64,000 bases of DNA from positions 17,692,064 through 17,756,063 of the forward strand of contig OX637397.1 in NCBI GenBank assembly GCA_951799425.1, in the 5' to 3' direction. The DNA is from Ilex aquifolium (lineage: Eukaryota > Streptophyta > Magnoliopsida > Aquifoliales > Aquifoliaceae). The position numbers and the translations under genes are program-made. This document shows positions 49,501 through 58,781 of this stretch, one piece after another. The notes under the pieces are model-generated. The model was given only the letters and a program-made list of their open reading frames with translations, was not told the DNA's origin and did not search any database. Position 1 is the first letter of the stretch. Each line of letters starts with the position of its first letter.

Positions 49501-52500
49501 ATTAGGCTACAAACTACAAGATGTCTTGGAGTCATTACTCATCAGAACAATTAGGTTTATTGACTCCCATGTAGCTCTTCCTCTTCTGCACTCTTTTCCT
49601 GATTCACACCTCTGTGGTCTAATCTTTCTTTTCCCTTTGGGATTTTTTTTCACTGCTTTTGCTCATTGCCTCTGCTGGGAGATTTCTGTAAAGCATGAAA
49701 CATCAATGGCCCCTAGGTGAAAATGTCATCGAACACGAATGGAATTTTTTTTTGTCTGTCTCATGTGTGTAGAGTTCTGGTCTGAGTGCTTCCATTGTTG
49801 TTCCTCAAGGCCTTGAGTGTGGAGGATGGTATAGATTTGCCAAACTGTTGTCCAATTTGCTTCATACTAGCAAACAGAGTGTTGAGAAGCAATTCGTGAT
49901 ACTAATAATTCGAACAGAGGGTCAAGAGGCTCATATTGTTAGGCTTTGCTGAGAACATAAGAAATTAGAAACAGAGATGAGGTTGGGAAGAAATTACTAA
50001 CAATTTTATTACACAAATTGTTATTGCTGATAAAACAGGAGCTGATGATCTTGAACTTTTAAGCAACCAGGGAAGAAAATTTCAGAGCTAATCTGCAATG
50101 TGAAGTGACTGGAATCTGGCAGTTGTACGTATCAGAGGAGGTTTATTTGATCATTGGAGACAGATGGTTTTGACGAACTCTTTCAAGAGGAGTGTTATTC
50201 TTTGCCCTTTCCAGGCAGATAAAGCTATATTCTTCCGCGAACATAATGAAGTGTTGAAGAATTATGCTAGTTGGAACATTGCTTTTTGCAAGGTCTGTAA
50301 AAGTGAAATTGCAGAGGTGGAAGAAGTCTAAATCGAAGTTCATAATAAGTAGGGTTTCATTCTTAGGAGGATGGACTGGAATCGAGGGCTTGCCATTCAT
50401 TTTATAACTGGAAGAAGTATTGCTGAAATCGGTGAGTGTTGTGGTGGTGTCATAGAAATCAATCGAGATACTCCGATTATGTAAATTTTTTGAGGCAAGA
50501 GAGTGGGTAGAAAGGATTAGGTCTCATTCTGGCATCTCTAGATTTGGAACTTGAAGGATAGTTTAGAAATAAAGAGTTAAGTTCTTGTCTGGAAAATGAT
50601 GTTCATGTTGGTCGAAGAAGTATGAGGAATGTAGGGAGTGCGAAAGTTTCATAAACTAGGCTAAGGGTTGAAGATGAAGGGTGTCGAGGGAGATTGGGAT
50701 GTGCCAGCTAGAGAAATAGGGTGTACCAAAAGTTTGTGTATCCTAGTTTTCATCCAATGAATCTAGGCTTGATGCAACAATTTTATCTCCAGAAATTGGA
50801 CCTTCACTTAGTAAGGGTGGCTTTTCAGTTAATTTGGTAACATCCCGGATTTTTTTTAAGCAAGAGTTGTGATTGAGAATGAAATTTTGAGTAATACTGA
50901 GGATGGGAGTAGCTTTTCCCCATTTTGAGGTTGGAGTTGTTAAATAGGGTTGTCTTTTGTCATTGGCAACTGTCTCTTGATACATCTTCCTAATGGGGTC
51001 CAATACCCTTCAGATTTGAGAATATGTGGATTGACCATCGTTCTTTACTAACAATTTTAAAAAATGCAGTCAGATTCTAGTTTGGAAGGGTAAAGTTAAT
51101 GTTGGTAAAGCAACATTTGAAGGAGTGCACCAAAAATGTGTTTGGTGACATTCTATTGGAAAAAGAATGCCTTTTGAAAAGAATGGAGGAAATAGATTTG
51201 TTGGAAGCATTTTGTGGTATTGTGCAAAAATTTGAGCATGGAAAGATGTGAACTTAGAATTAAGTCTGAATGTTTGTTGTAACTACTCAGAGACAAAAAG
51301 CAAAAATAACTGGATTAAGGAGGGTGATGATAATTCAGAGTTTTTTAATAGAATTCCCAATGTCAAGTTGAAGAATAAATTGATTACTAGGTTAGCGTAT
51401 GAGTCAGGGGATGTGGTGCTGTAGAGTGAGAGTCTTATCATTAGTGGGATTGTGAATTACTCTAATGAACATTAGGCTGCTGAAGGTAGAGAAAGACCAA
51501 GTATTGAGGGGGTTGATTAAAATCCTATTGGAGAGAAAGTAAGTCTAATTAGTTTGAAAGACCTTCTGAGGAAATTGAGGCTAAAGCAGTTGTATTTGAG
51601 TTGAGAGGAGACAAGTCCCCGAGTGTGGATGGTTTCACTTGGATAGTTTTCCTAAAATGTTGAAAGGTAGTTAGGGGAGATTTAGTTTAAGTATTTAAAG
51701 TATTTTTTGGGAATGGTGCAGTTAATTCTTGCACAAAGGCCACCTTAATTTTTCTTATACCTAAGAAAGATAAATCTAGAAATCCATATAATATTAGGCC
51801 AATTAGTTTAAATTCCGGTCTTAGAAAGATTTTGGCAAAAGTCTGTTCAAGAAGAGACTTTGCTTTTTTTTTTTTATAGGCAAACAAGTTTTGGATGTGG
51901 TGTTTGTGACAAATGAAATCTTTGAGGAGAATAAGGAGAAAAAGAAAGAGGGTCTTGTTTTCAAGGTTGATTTTGAGAAAGTATATGATATGGTGGATTG
52001 GGAGATTTTGGACTTTGTCACGAAAAGGAAGGGCTTTGGTGGTGTTTAAGGCCGGGGAATTTTTCTTTCATTGTCAATGGGGCTTTACAAGGAAGTTTGA
52101 GGGCAAGTGTCTTAGGCGAGGTGATTCTCCTTCACCTTTCTTGTTTACCATTGGAGTCGATGTTTTGAGTAGAATGATATATAGGGTTAGAAGTTGAGAG
52201 GTTATTTGAGGGCTTTAGGTTTGGTGGGAAAGGAATGGAGGTTACCCATTTACAATTTGTCATGTTAGGTCTTAGGACCATATTAGCAATTTTATGAATT
52301 GTACTGTAGCTCTAGGTGTACAATGACGATGACATCATAAGGAAGAGCTATGGATATGAGCCTGAAGACTAAAAGCTTATAGGAAGCCGTATCTAGTTCT
52401 AGAAGACCTTTTTGTAGGTTAGGCACACTTCCCTAGGTCCGGACTGGCCTATCCTTGAAGTTGGCAGTAGTTGGCTGACTGTTGGACAGTGCTGGTCAGC

Positions 52501-55500
52501 CAGGGCCAGTTGACTAGTCCTGAAGCTGGTCGACTAGGTCTGGGTAGCTCAAAAACTAGTTGTTAAACTTCACCATATATATACTCCATCTTCTCAGTTC
52601 AAGATTGATGGATTTTGGGGTCCATCCATCTCATACACCACCTTGAACATATTAGGGGAGGAGAGGGGTAAATTACCAAATTGTCCCTCCACCCCATAGA
52701 GCTTAGGTGTATAGTTGAGGATCACATTGTTGGCCAAGAGTTCTCACTGTAAGTATGTACTAACTCATTAATTTGTGTATTAGGAACACTCTTGCTTGCC
52801 ACATGCCACCTTTGCACTTAGTTTAGAGGCCTTCCTTGCAAGCACTTAGTTAGGTCTGTCGTAGGATCTTCGAACACCTTCACAAATCCTAGATAAAGTA
52901 GTTTCTAGGTTGATTGTAAGGGAGACTCCCCATTAAGACTTATAGTTTACGCATTCAGTGATTAAAAGCAAGTATGCGGTGGTAATGGGTAGGATTCTAA
53001 TGTGAGTTAAAGGGCATGTTCTCAGGATCCTCGAAAATTCATTTGTTAATGTCTACCTCTTTTTTCCTGTGATGTTCAATATGTTGGATTGGAAAAGAGA
53101 TAAGGCTTTGGGAGGATTTTTTTTTTATTCATTTCAACAATCGCAACTCGCAAGCACCAGACCAGCTTGCCAAGATGCCAAAAATGCATATTTCAAAACT
53201 CCTTAGAGACGGACGCCCTAATTGATGCTAAGACATGGATATGATTCCCTAAACCTTCGACCACTTCACATTAATCCTCAAAAATATTTGTGTTTTTTTC
53301 TATTCAAATCACCCAAATAATAGCAAACATTGCACATTTCCAAAGAGTGACTCCTTAAACCTTTCTTCCAAAGTTGTTATAATCCACACAAAACATAAAT
53401 GATATGGATCTTGGAACCACCCAAGAGTGCCCAGCCACCGCAAACAGTTTGTTCCATAATGACAATGCAATTGGGCAATGAAAAAATAAGTGATCCACAT
53501 TTTCACAATCATCCCTCCACATAACACACCATTGAGGGAAAAGGTATGTAGTAAGTGTTCCTTTTTGAAGCAAACCATTGGTGTTAATATTCACTTTTGG
53601 GATTTCTTGATGATCTTGTTATGAATTAACCTTATTTGTGAATCTTTACTAGGCGATTTTTCTTGTGAATCTTTCGTTGAATCAGTGATGTGTAAGTCTT
53701 TCTTCCAAACTTTGAGTCTTCGTCTATGAATTGAAATCCAATGCACCTTTAAAGGTTCAAGTATTTGCATGGTTGCTTGACATAAGAAGCAGAACACTAA
53801 TGAACTGCTCCAAGAAAGGAGGTCATCATATTCTCTTCTTGCGCAATGATGCATTCTTTGAAAAAAGGATGTAGAGTGTGTGGACTACTTGTTCTTACAT
53901 TGTTCCCTGGTCTTCAAACAATAGAATAGACATTTGGAGATTGTAGGAATTCCTTGTGTGTTTTCAAAAAGTTGTGAATTGGTTTTCCCTATTGAGATGA
54001 GGGTTTTGGATATAGAAATAAGGCCAAGGTCTTATGGAAATATGTGGGCATAGGCATTGTTTGGGCAGTATGTTGGGAAAGAAATGGGAGGATTGTTGAC
54101 ATTAGGGAGTTGCCTTAGGAAGATATATGGGATAAAAAATCATTCCTAGCTTCTATTTGGGCTACCAAGTCAAAGATTTTGAAGCGATGCCTTTGTGCTC
54201 GATGAAAAGATAATTGGGCTCAAGTGTGCTAAGAGTGTTGATAGTCAGCTATAATATTTGTATCTTGTAGAGGACTCCTGTTCTCTCATGTACCTTTTCA
54301 TGTTGCTATCAACATATTAAGATACAAACTACGTGCGAAATTTTATGAGAACACAAATATTTATAGAAAATGCAGAAATATCTTAAACGAAAATAAAGCA
54401 TGACATAACAGGAAGTCATATACTTGCAATTCAAAACCAATTTATTGATCATCTCCATTCTCTTCTTCCTCTATATCGTTTTTCTTCTTTAGTGTCTGCA
54501 CTTTTAAACCAGCAAAAAGATCTTAGAATAATTTCTTTCAACCCCAGAAATCCTAATAAAATAAGCACAATCATTCCCTTCACCAGCATCTTAACTGGCT
54601 TCAAAACAACTCAAAGTGCCAAGCTACTGTTCCTGCAAATTCCCCTTCTCGTGCTTAATTAAGCCTTAAAGTCTGGCTTTTTTTCTGGCTTTTTTTCACA
54701 GGCCTTAAACCCCTGCATTAGTACAAAGTACCAATATTTTGACCACTAAACAAAGATGTAATTAGCCCCAACCCCTTTTTCTTCTGCTAACCAATAGCTT
54801 GATTGAAAGAAAACTGCTCTGGCATCTAGAACTACACCGTCATGCACTGTGTCATCTGAGTTGTACCCTATCTTCTCATTTTATTGTAGCACATTGCATC
54901 CCCTTCCCATTCCATGTACCAATAGAATCCATCTCCTAGGTAACCTCACTATTCACGACTAGCTCTGGTTAGGCAAATACTTCAACAAAATGCCATCTGA
55001 CATCAAATTATTTCCATAACTCGGTTATTTCACGTTCCTTTTTTTATATTTGCTTTCCATGAGAGCAAATGAAATCTTTGCGCCGCAGACATTTTTCTGG
55101 GCAGCATTGTTCTGTACTGTCCATTCCAGCGTTCTTAATGAATTCATGAGAGGCTGAAAGAATTATTTTATTGTATTTTTGTGGTCGCTGCACATAATGT
55201 AGCAGTTTGCTTTATTCATAAAAGCATATTAGTTGTAATGCATATCTTCATAGTCTGTCTCATCTCATCACTATAACTTATAATGTTTGGGCTGATATCT
55301 CTGTTTGTTACTGTCTATTTGCTGTTCGGATATCATGATCTAGTACTTCATATTTGTCTTATGCGGAACTTCATGAAATGTGTCAGGCAAGTACAGTCAA
55401 ACAATTTGCAAGATTTGTGGGTGGACTTTTTGGGAAATGTACATGCGGACAGTTCTCATCGCACAGAAAACCCACCTGTCAAAGAAGTGACCGGAGACAG

Positions 55501-57628
55501 AGATATATTCAATAGCAATATCGGTGTAGCAGATTCTATTAGTTGCAAGGCAAGAAGTGACAATAGTGAATATCCAAAGACCTATGGTGATGGACGCCAG
55601 ATGAGTTGTTTGTCCAATTCTGTTGATGGGCCACAGAGTATGGATGCGAATGACTCTTTCATGCTATGCCCTAAAAATCAAAACATAAACAAGAATACTC
55701 AGAGTGTAATTGAAGTTTACCATAGTCAAAGGAAGATGGCAACTTCTGCAAATAGTAACAAGTATGCCTCAGAAAGTTGTCTCAGGGCTAAGGTAAGAAA
55801 TCTTTTCTACTTAAAACATATGGCATTGTCTTGTCTTCCAAATCCATACTGCATGGTTAAATGATTTGACATTGGCACATTGGACCCCAATTGAACGAAC
55901 ATTTCTTCAAAGTTTTGTTAAAAGATGAAACACGTTCTCCTTATGGTAATTGATTGGCCCTCGGCAATTTGGACCTTAATGTGCAGTAAATTTATGTTCC
56001 CTATGTCCTGTTATTGTGGCTGAGAAGACAAACTTATGCTGCTGCCCTGTCACCACATCAGTAGAAAGGTTCAAAGTTTGCCTTTCGACTCCATCTAAGG
56101 GCACTTTTTTTTGACATCTCTTTTCATGATTATTTTTTTATTAACATTGGTGAGCTAATTTTATAACGATCAGTGGGACGCATTTCTCTTCTATATTGTG
56201 CTCACCTGAATGATATTTAGGTTATGTTCAAAAAAAAAAAAATTGATATTTAGGGAGATCTTTGATTGGATACATAGAATAAGCAATTTTCAGGAGTTTG
56301 GTTGATGAAAAGAGACTGGTTCAGCTCTGATGTTACCCTGTGAATATTATATGGAATTAAAATCTCAAGTACAAAAAATTAACCTAATTGTCGGTTCAAA
56401 TTTATTTCTGCCATCTATTATCATCAATCAATCATTTTTGTTCTTATGTAATGTGATTTGGCAGGAGGAGAAGGTTGACTCCATGATGTCGTCATGCGTT
56501 ACTAAATGTAGTGGTGAAAAGGACGATACAGGAAACAAGACTTGCACCATTATCTCATCTGAACAAGAGGGTATCCCAAATTGTTCACTGGCCCCTTTTC
56601 AAACGAATTCTAATAGTCTCGAAAATCTACAAGTTGTCCTGGCTTCAAAAGAAAATGCATTGTCGGAGACTGCCCTGAGAGTTCTGCTCCGGAAAAGGGA
56701 AAATCTGGTATTACCTTTGTGGCTGAAACTTGCGTAATGTTTGCTTGTGGTTTTTGCTAAACCAACTTCTGCTTGAAATTAAATTGCTACTGTCCCATTG
56801 TGCAGATGGCGATTTGCCCTTGTATGTGTTTTTCACTTCGAAGTAAGTTCAGGGTGTAATGTGCTGTAAAGTGGGATTTTAGGCTATTTACCATGTGGCC
56901 AAAATACCATATTCTAGGAAACAAAGGCATGATTTAGCATGGAATGCTTCTTATTACAACAATGATTGATTTCTTAGCATCTTTTTGGACTTCAGTTTCG
57001 AAAGAGTTCAATAGGGTTCCGCTTTTTGCTATTTTAGCGGGATGGAGAGCTTCATGTGATTTATAGGCTCTTTTGTTTGTTTTTCAGTTGGATCTCTTAT
57101 CCAACTTCTTTTATGTAACTTATCTTTTACTTTTTATTAATACAATAGTTTGTTTCCTATCAAAGAAAAATTACAACAATGATTGCTACTTATGATTACA
57201 ATAGCAATAATTGTTATGGTGATGGGGGTGGTGATGGGGGTGATGATGGGGACTGGTTGAGTTTGTGAATTGTGAACTAAATGGATGTGACTATAGTAAT
57301 AGTCTTGGTTGCTTGGGAGAGGTCAAAACGTCTTTTCCAGCAGAAGCTGCTATATGTCCTCATTCTACACCTCTTCCTGTTGCTCTGTTTAATTTGATTC
57401 TAGCAAGAATGACTCTGCTTGTCTGGTTTCTCATCTCCATGCACCCCACTTCCTCTGAAAATATTTGAAAATTAACTTATATGCATTGACATCGAAGTTC
57501 AAGGATATGTTGTTTTTGGTTGGTCTAATGACAAGCAGTATATTATTGACCTACTCTAAAAATGTAACATGTTGGCCGGTATATATGCAGACACAACATC
57601 CATTTTTGTGTGTGCCCGTTATATATAC

Positions 57629-57664
<36 letters not shown>

Positions 57665-58180
57665 TGAAATTGTTGCCTTCCATGCAAGAAATTTTTACTT
57701 CCTGACATTCAATGACTACAACCCACGGATCCAAATTCCATATTGGAACCATAATGGCACTGTGGCCAAAAAATTGTCTTCAGAACATTTTTGTTCAGAT
57801 GGCAATCATTTGACTGATTTGGTTTCTGACCTATGAATGCTTTCTCAATGGGCCTATGAAAGTGTGCTTTCTATCTCCTCCACTGCCCCACCCAGCCCCT
57901 CCCTTTTTCTGGCAAGATCCGGACATAGACCCACTGTTTTTACCACTTAAGTGGAGGCTTAGGGGCAGTGGCTTTTTTCCATTTCGACTTTTTCTGTGTA
58001 TCATTTCTAGCCTCTCTCATTTACCATTTTAGAATCTGAGCTCTAGCTTCCTGATCTAGATGTCAAGAAGATTTCAATTCATTGATGTTGTTCTTTGCTT
58101 GAGTTTGCAGGCTCATCAGCTTCGGAATCTAAAAGATGAGATCGCTATTTGTGATAAGAATATCCGGACAATCTTAGATG
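40406..58180 (+). CDS. Multi-exon plant gene, conserved protein of unknown function (3' end not seen)
   Basis: Seven exons with GT-AG borders and matching phases give 554 codons: 40406-40564, 42990-43512, 44890-45037, 46171-46284, 55387-55792, 56465-56707, 58111-58180. I recognise the text as a conserved plant protein but cannot name it or assign a function. The N-terminus is Ser-rich. Residues 54-227 hold a conserved 'AVVLLYNYYQRKRHPEVEFL' block and a likely nuclear signal (KRKKIIKKP, about 196-204). Residues 315-450 are polar and low in order. Residues 508-554 look helical and charged (LRVLLRKRENL...LKDEIAICDKNIRTIL). Start chosen at MAMDSSSS in a GCTTCATGGC context; an upstream in-frame ATG at 40370 is less likely. 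The last visible exon ends in phase 1, so at least one more exon is missing; Copia and hAT insertions follow. Intron 4 is 9.1 kb and transposon-filled. Confidence 0.85.
41091..41252 (+). repeat. 81-bp direct tandem repeat
   Basis: Two units (41091-41171 and 41172-41252) differing at about six positions. 81 is a multiple of three and both units stay open in one frame, giving two 27-residue repeats with ITCHCDFD...SFLLNFKG. It lies inside intron 1; coding use is not supported. Confidence 0.9.
42540..42770 (+). mobile_element. L1-type LINE 3' fragment
   Basis: The frame with RGRGRPELTL...NMVLNRAQWRNKI and YVADL matches the tail of plant L1-like reverse transcriptase proteins (family pattern RGRP...W...I..AD). 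Only this tail remains. Confidence 0.7.
42990..43512 (+). CDS. Exon 2 of the multi-exon gene
   Basis: 523 nt after CTTCTCCAG, from MHAVVLLYNYY to ...FSAVKEAA, ending GCAG|GTATGC, phase 1. The largest exon, with the conserved core and basic stretch. Confidence 0.92.
43690..44420 (-). mobile_element. L1-type LINE reverse transcriptase fragment, antisense in intron 2
   Basis: Minus-strand frames give KGFKISRSKTEYMQCNFS, then 'RYLRLIIKND', 'MSIAEMRMLKWMC' and, nearest 43890, a 'QRPIEAP'-type end, all typical of the C-terminal part of plant L1-like RT. Frameshifts and stops throughout. Same family as the fragment in intron 1 but opposite strand. Confidence 0.85.
44526..44618 (+). repeat. 32-bp direct repeat, 61 bp apart
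   Basis: 'tagaaaataggatccgataa' plus 12 more identical bases occur at 44526-44557 and 44587-44618, in intron 2. Confidence 0.9.
44890..45037 (+). CDS. Exon 3 of the multi-exon gene
   Basis: 148 nt after GGAACAG, frame INQADLRVLESHIVYS to ...VKDAIE, ending GAGAG|GTTGGT, phase 2. Confidence 0.9.
45121..45324 (+). other. Possible alternative terminal exon (Lys-rich)
   Basis: An acceptor TTTTATAG precedes an open stretch that joins exon 3 in frame and encodes a strongly basic tail (KKKSKKKDKSRNRIKPR) to a stop at 45322-45324. It has no donor in the phase needed to reach exon 4, so inclusion would end the protein early. It may be chance. Confidence 0.35.
45325..46170 (+). other. Rest of intron 3
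   Basis: No supported feature. A minus-strand 61-residue open frame at 45644-45829 has no recognisable domain. Confidence 0.5.
46171..46284 (+). CDS. Exon 4 of the multi-exon gene
   Basis: 114 nt after TTATTCAAG, encoding SLQGPLFKKSS...VLPYAGILSDWLS, ending TCTAG|GTATAC, phase 2. Too short to stand out as an open frame; it was found because its phase fits exons 3 and 5 exactly. Confidence 0.82.
47435..49733 (-). mobile_element. Copia 5' portion, minus strand
   Basis: 47435-47746 minus encodes a Copia protease/pre-integrase piece: MVDGSSSFESVKG then YVARVPNFSTNLLSI and CIFQEM. A primer site TGGTATCAAAGTGCC lies at 49391-49405 on the minus strand, and the LTR begins at 49406 and runs to roughly 49733 (minus strand TGTTCGATGAC). 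Gag between is badly decayed. The pol half and the 3' LTR are missing, so this is a truncated copy. Confidence 0.75.
52262..52960 (+). mobile_element. LTR-like insert inside the LINE
   Basis: Non-LINE sequence starts TGTTAGGTCTTAGG exactly where the RT catalytic box is expected. It contains a 'ggtcgactag/gttgactag' palindromic repeat block (about 52480-52550) and a TATA-like 'ccatatatatactcc' (52570). The right end and target duplication were not found, so the extent is a guess. Confidence 0.45.
53117..53860 (-). mobile_element. Second LINE fragment, antisense
   Basis: A poly(T) run at 53117-53126 marks the 3' poly(A) end of a minus-strand LINE. The minus strand encodes a zf-RVT domain: MNINTNGLLQKGTL, then CVMWRDDCENVDHLFFHCPI and LWNKLFAVAGHSWV. 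It interrupts the plus-strand LINE just before that element's own zf-RVT domain. Confidence 0.85.
54241..55386 (+). other. Right part of intron 4
   Basis: No element or gene recognised. The acceptor TGTGTCAG at 55379-55386 closes the intron. Confidence 0.5.
55387..55792 (+). CDS. Exon 5 of the multi-exon gene
   Basis: 406 nt, frame QVQSNNLQDLWVDFLGN to ...SESCLRAK, ending CTAAG|GTAAGA, phase 0. Rich in Ser, Asn and Asp; probably disordered. Confidence 0.88.
55793..56464 (+). other. Intron 5
   Basis: 672 bp, GTAAGA to TTGGCAG, nothing else recognised. Confidence 0.75.
56465..56707 (+). CDS. Exon 6 of the multi-exon gene
   Basis: 81 codons, EEKVDSMMSSCVTK to ALRVLLRKRENL, ending AATCTG|GTATTA, phase 0. 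Confidence 0.88.
56708..58110 (+). other. Intron 6 with (GA)n microsatellite
   Basis: 1403 bp, closing at TTTGCAG. Contains (GA)16 at 57631-57662. No gene within it is supported; the open frames at 57265-57468 and 57543-57752 have no recognisable domains. Confidence 0.7.
57631..57662. repeat. (GA)16 microsatellite
   Basis: Uninterrupted GA dinucleotides in intron 6. Confidence 0.95.
58111..58180 (+). CDS. Exon 7 of the multi-exon gene (last visible)
   Basis: 70 nt, AHQLRNLKDEIAICDKNI to TILD, ending GATG|GTATGA, phase 1. Together with the end of exon 6 it forms a charged helical segment. The next exon was not found before the Copia at 58782. Confidence 0.85.
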
Positions 58181-58537
58181 GTATGATTTTTTTGAGCTTT
58201 CTTGTACTTCTATTTTCAGTTATTTCATTAAGTCACGTGATTAGATTAAATGTCAATTAAAAATATGAATTCAATTTTGCTTTGATTAGCATTAGCTGAG
58301 TCAAAGTGGTGAATGTGCTCAAGGCTTGTACACTTGTGGTGCTGGTAGAATGCACCTGGGCATGATGCTTATAGTGAGAAAATTCAGATTTCAGGTTTCT
58401 ATCCTGGATCAGAGTTGTGAAATTTGTCCAGTCTTGTAGTTTTCGCCAAATCATAATTTTCTCAAACTTATCAGAAAGACCGAAATAAATCAACAAACGA
58501 TGTAGTTCCATGAACCAAAAGAAAGGGAGGAAGAAGA

Positions 58538-58578
58538 GGGGGGGGGGGGGGGGGGGGGGAGAGAGAGAGAGAGAGAGA
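58538..58578. repeat. 22-G tract followed by (GA)n
   Basis: G22 at 58538-58559, then about nine GA units. A G-run of this length is error-prone and could form a quadruplex-like structure. Confidence 0.95.
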
Positions 58579-58781
58579 TTTCTTTTAAAAACATTATGAT
58601 TTTGATATATTGGATTAAGCACCATCAATATTTTCGGACTAGCAATAGTAAGATGTTTAGCCAGGTTACTCTTTCCGTGGCAGAAAGGATCACAAAATAA
58701 CTTGTTCAATGTCACTTTATTCCGGTACCTGAGTAGTTCTTGATATCCCTACAGATTTAGAGATCTAGAAAACACTATCCT

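Larger units (their letters stand above)
49770..54240 (+). mobile_element. L1-type LINE, plus strand, decayed and interrupted
   Basis: An ORF1-like stretch at 49770-50400 (IVVPQGLE...GWYRFAKLL). RT motifs follow in order at 51300-52200: WIKEGDDNSEFF, GDKSPSVDGF, IFLIPKKDKSRNPYNIRPIS, VDFEKVYDMVDWEI, RRGDSPSPFLFTIGVDVLS. The sequence breaks off at about 52262 where the FADD catalytic box should follow LQF. The zinc-binding end reappears at 53860-54240 (VECVDYLFLHCSLVF ... VCWERNGRIV). Stops are frequent. Confidence 0.85.
46285..55386 (+). other. Intron 4, 9.1 kb, transposon-filled
   Basis: Holds a Copia fragment (47435-49733), a LINE (49770-54240) with two inserts, and unassigned DNA at 46285-47434 and 54241-55386. 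Confidence 0.8.
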
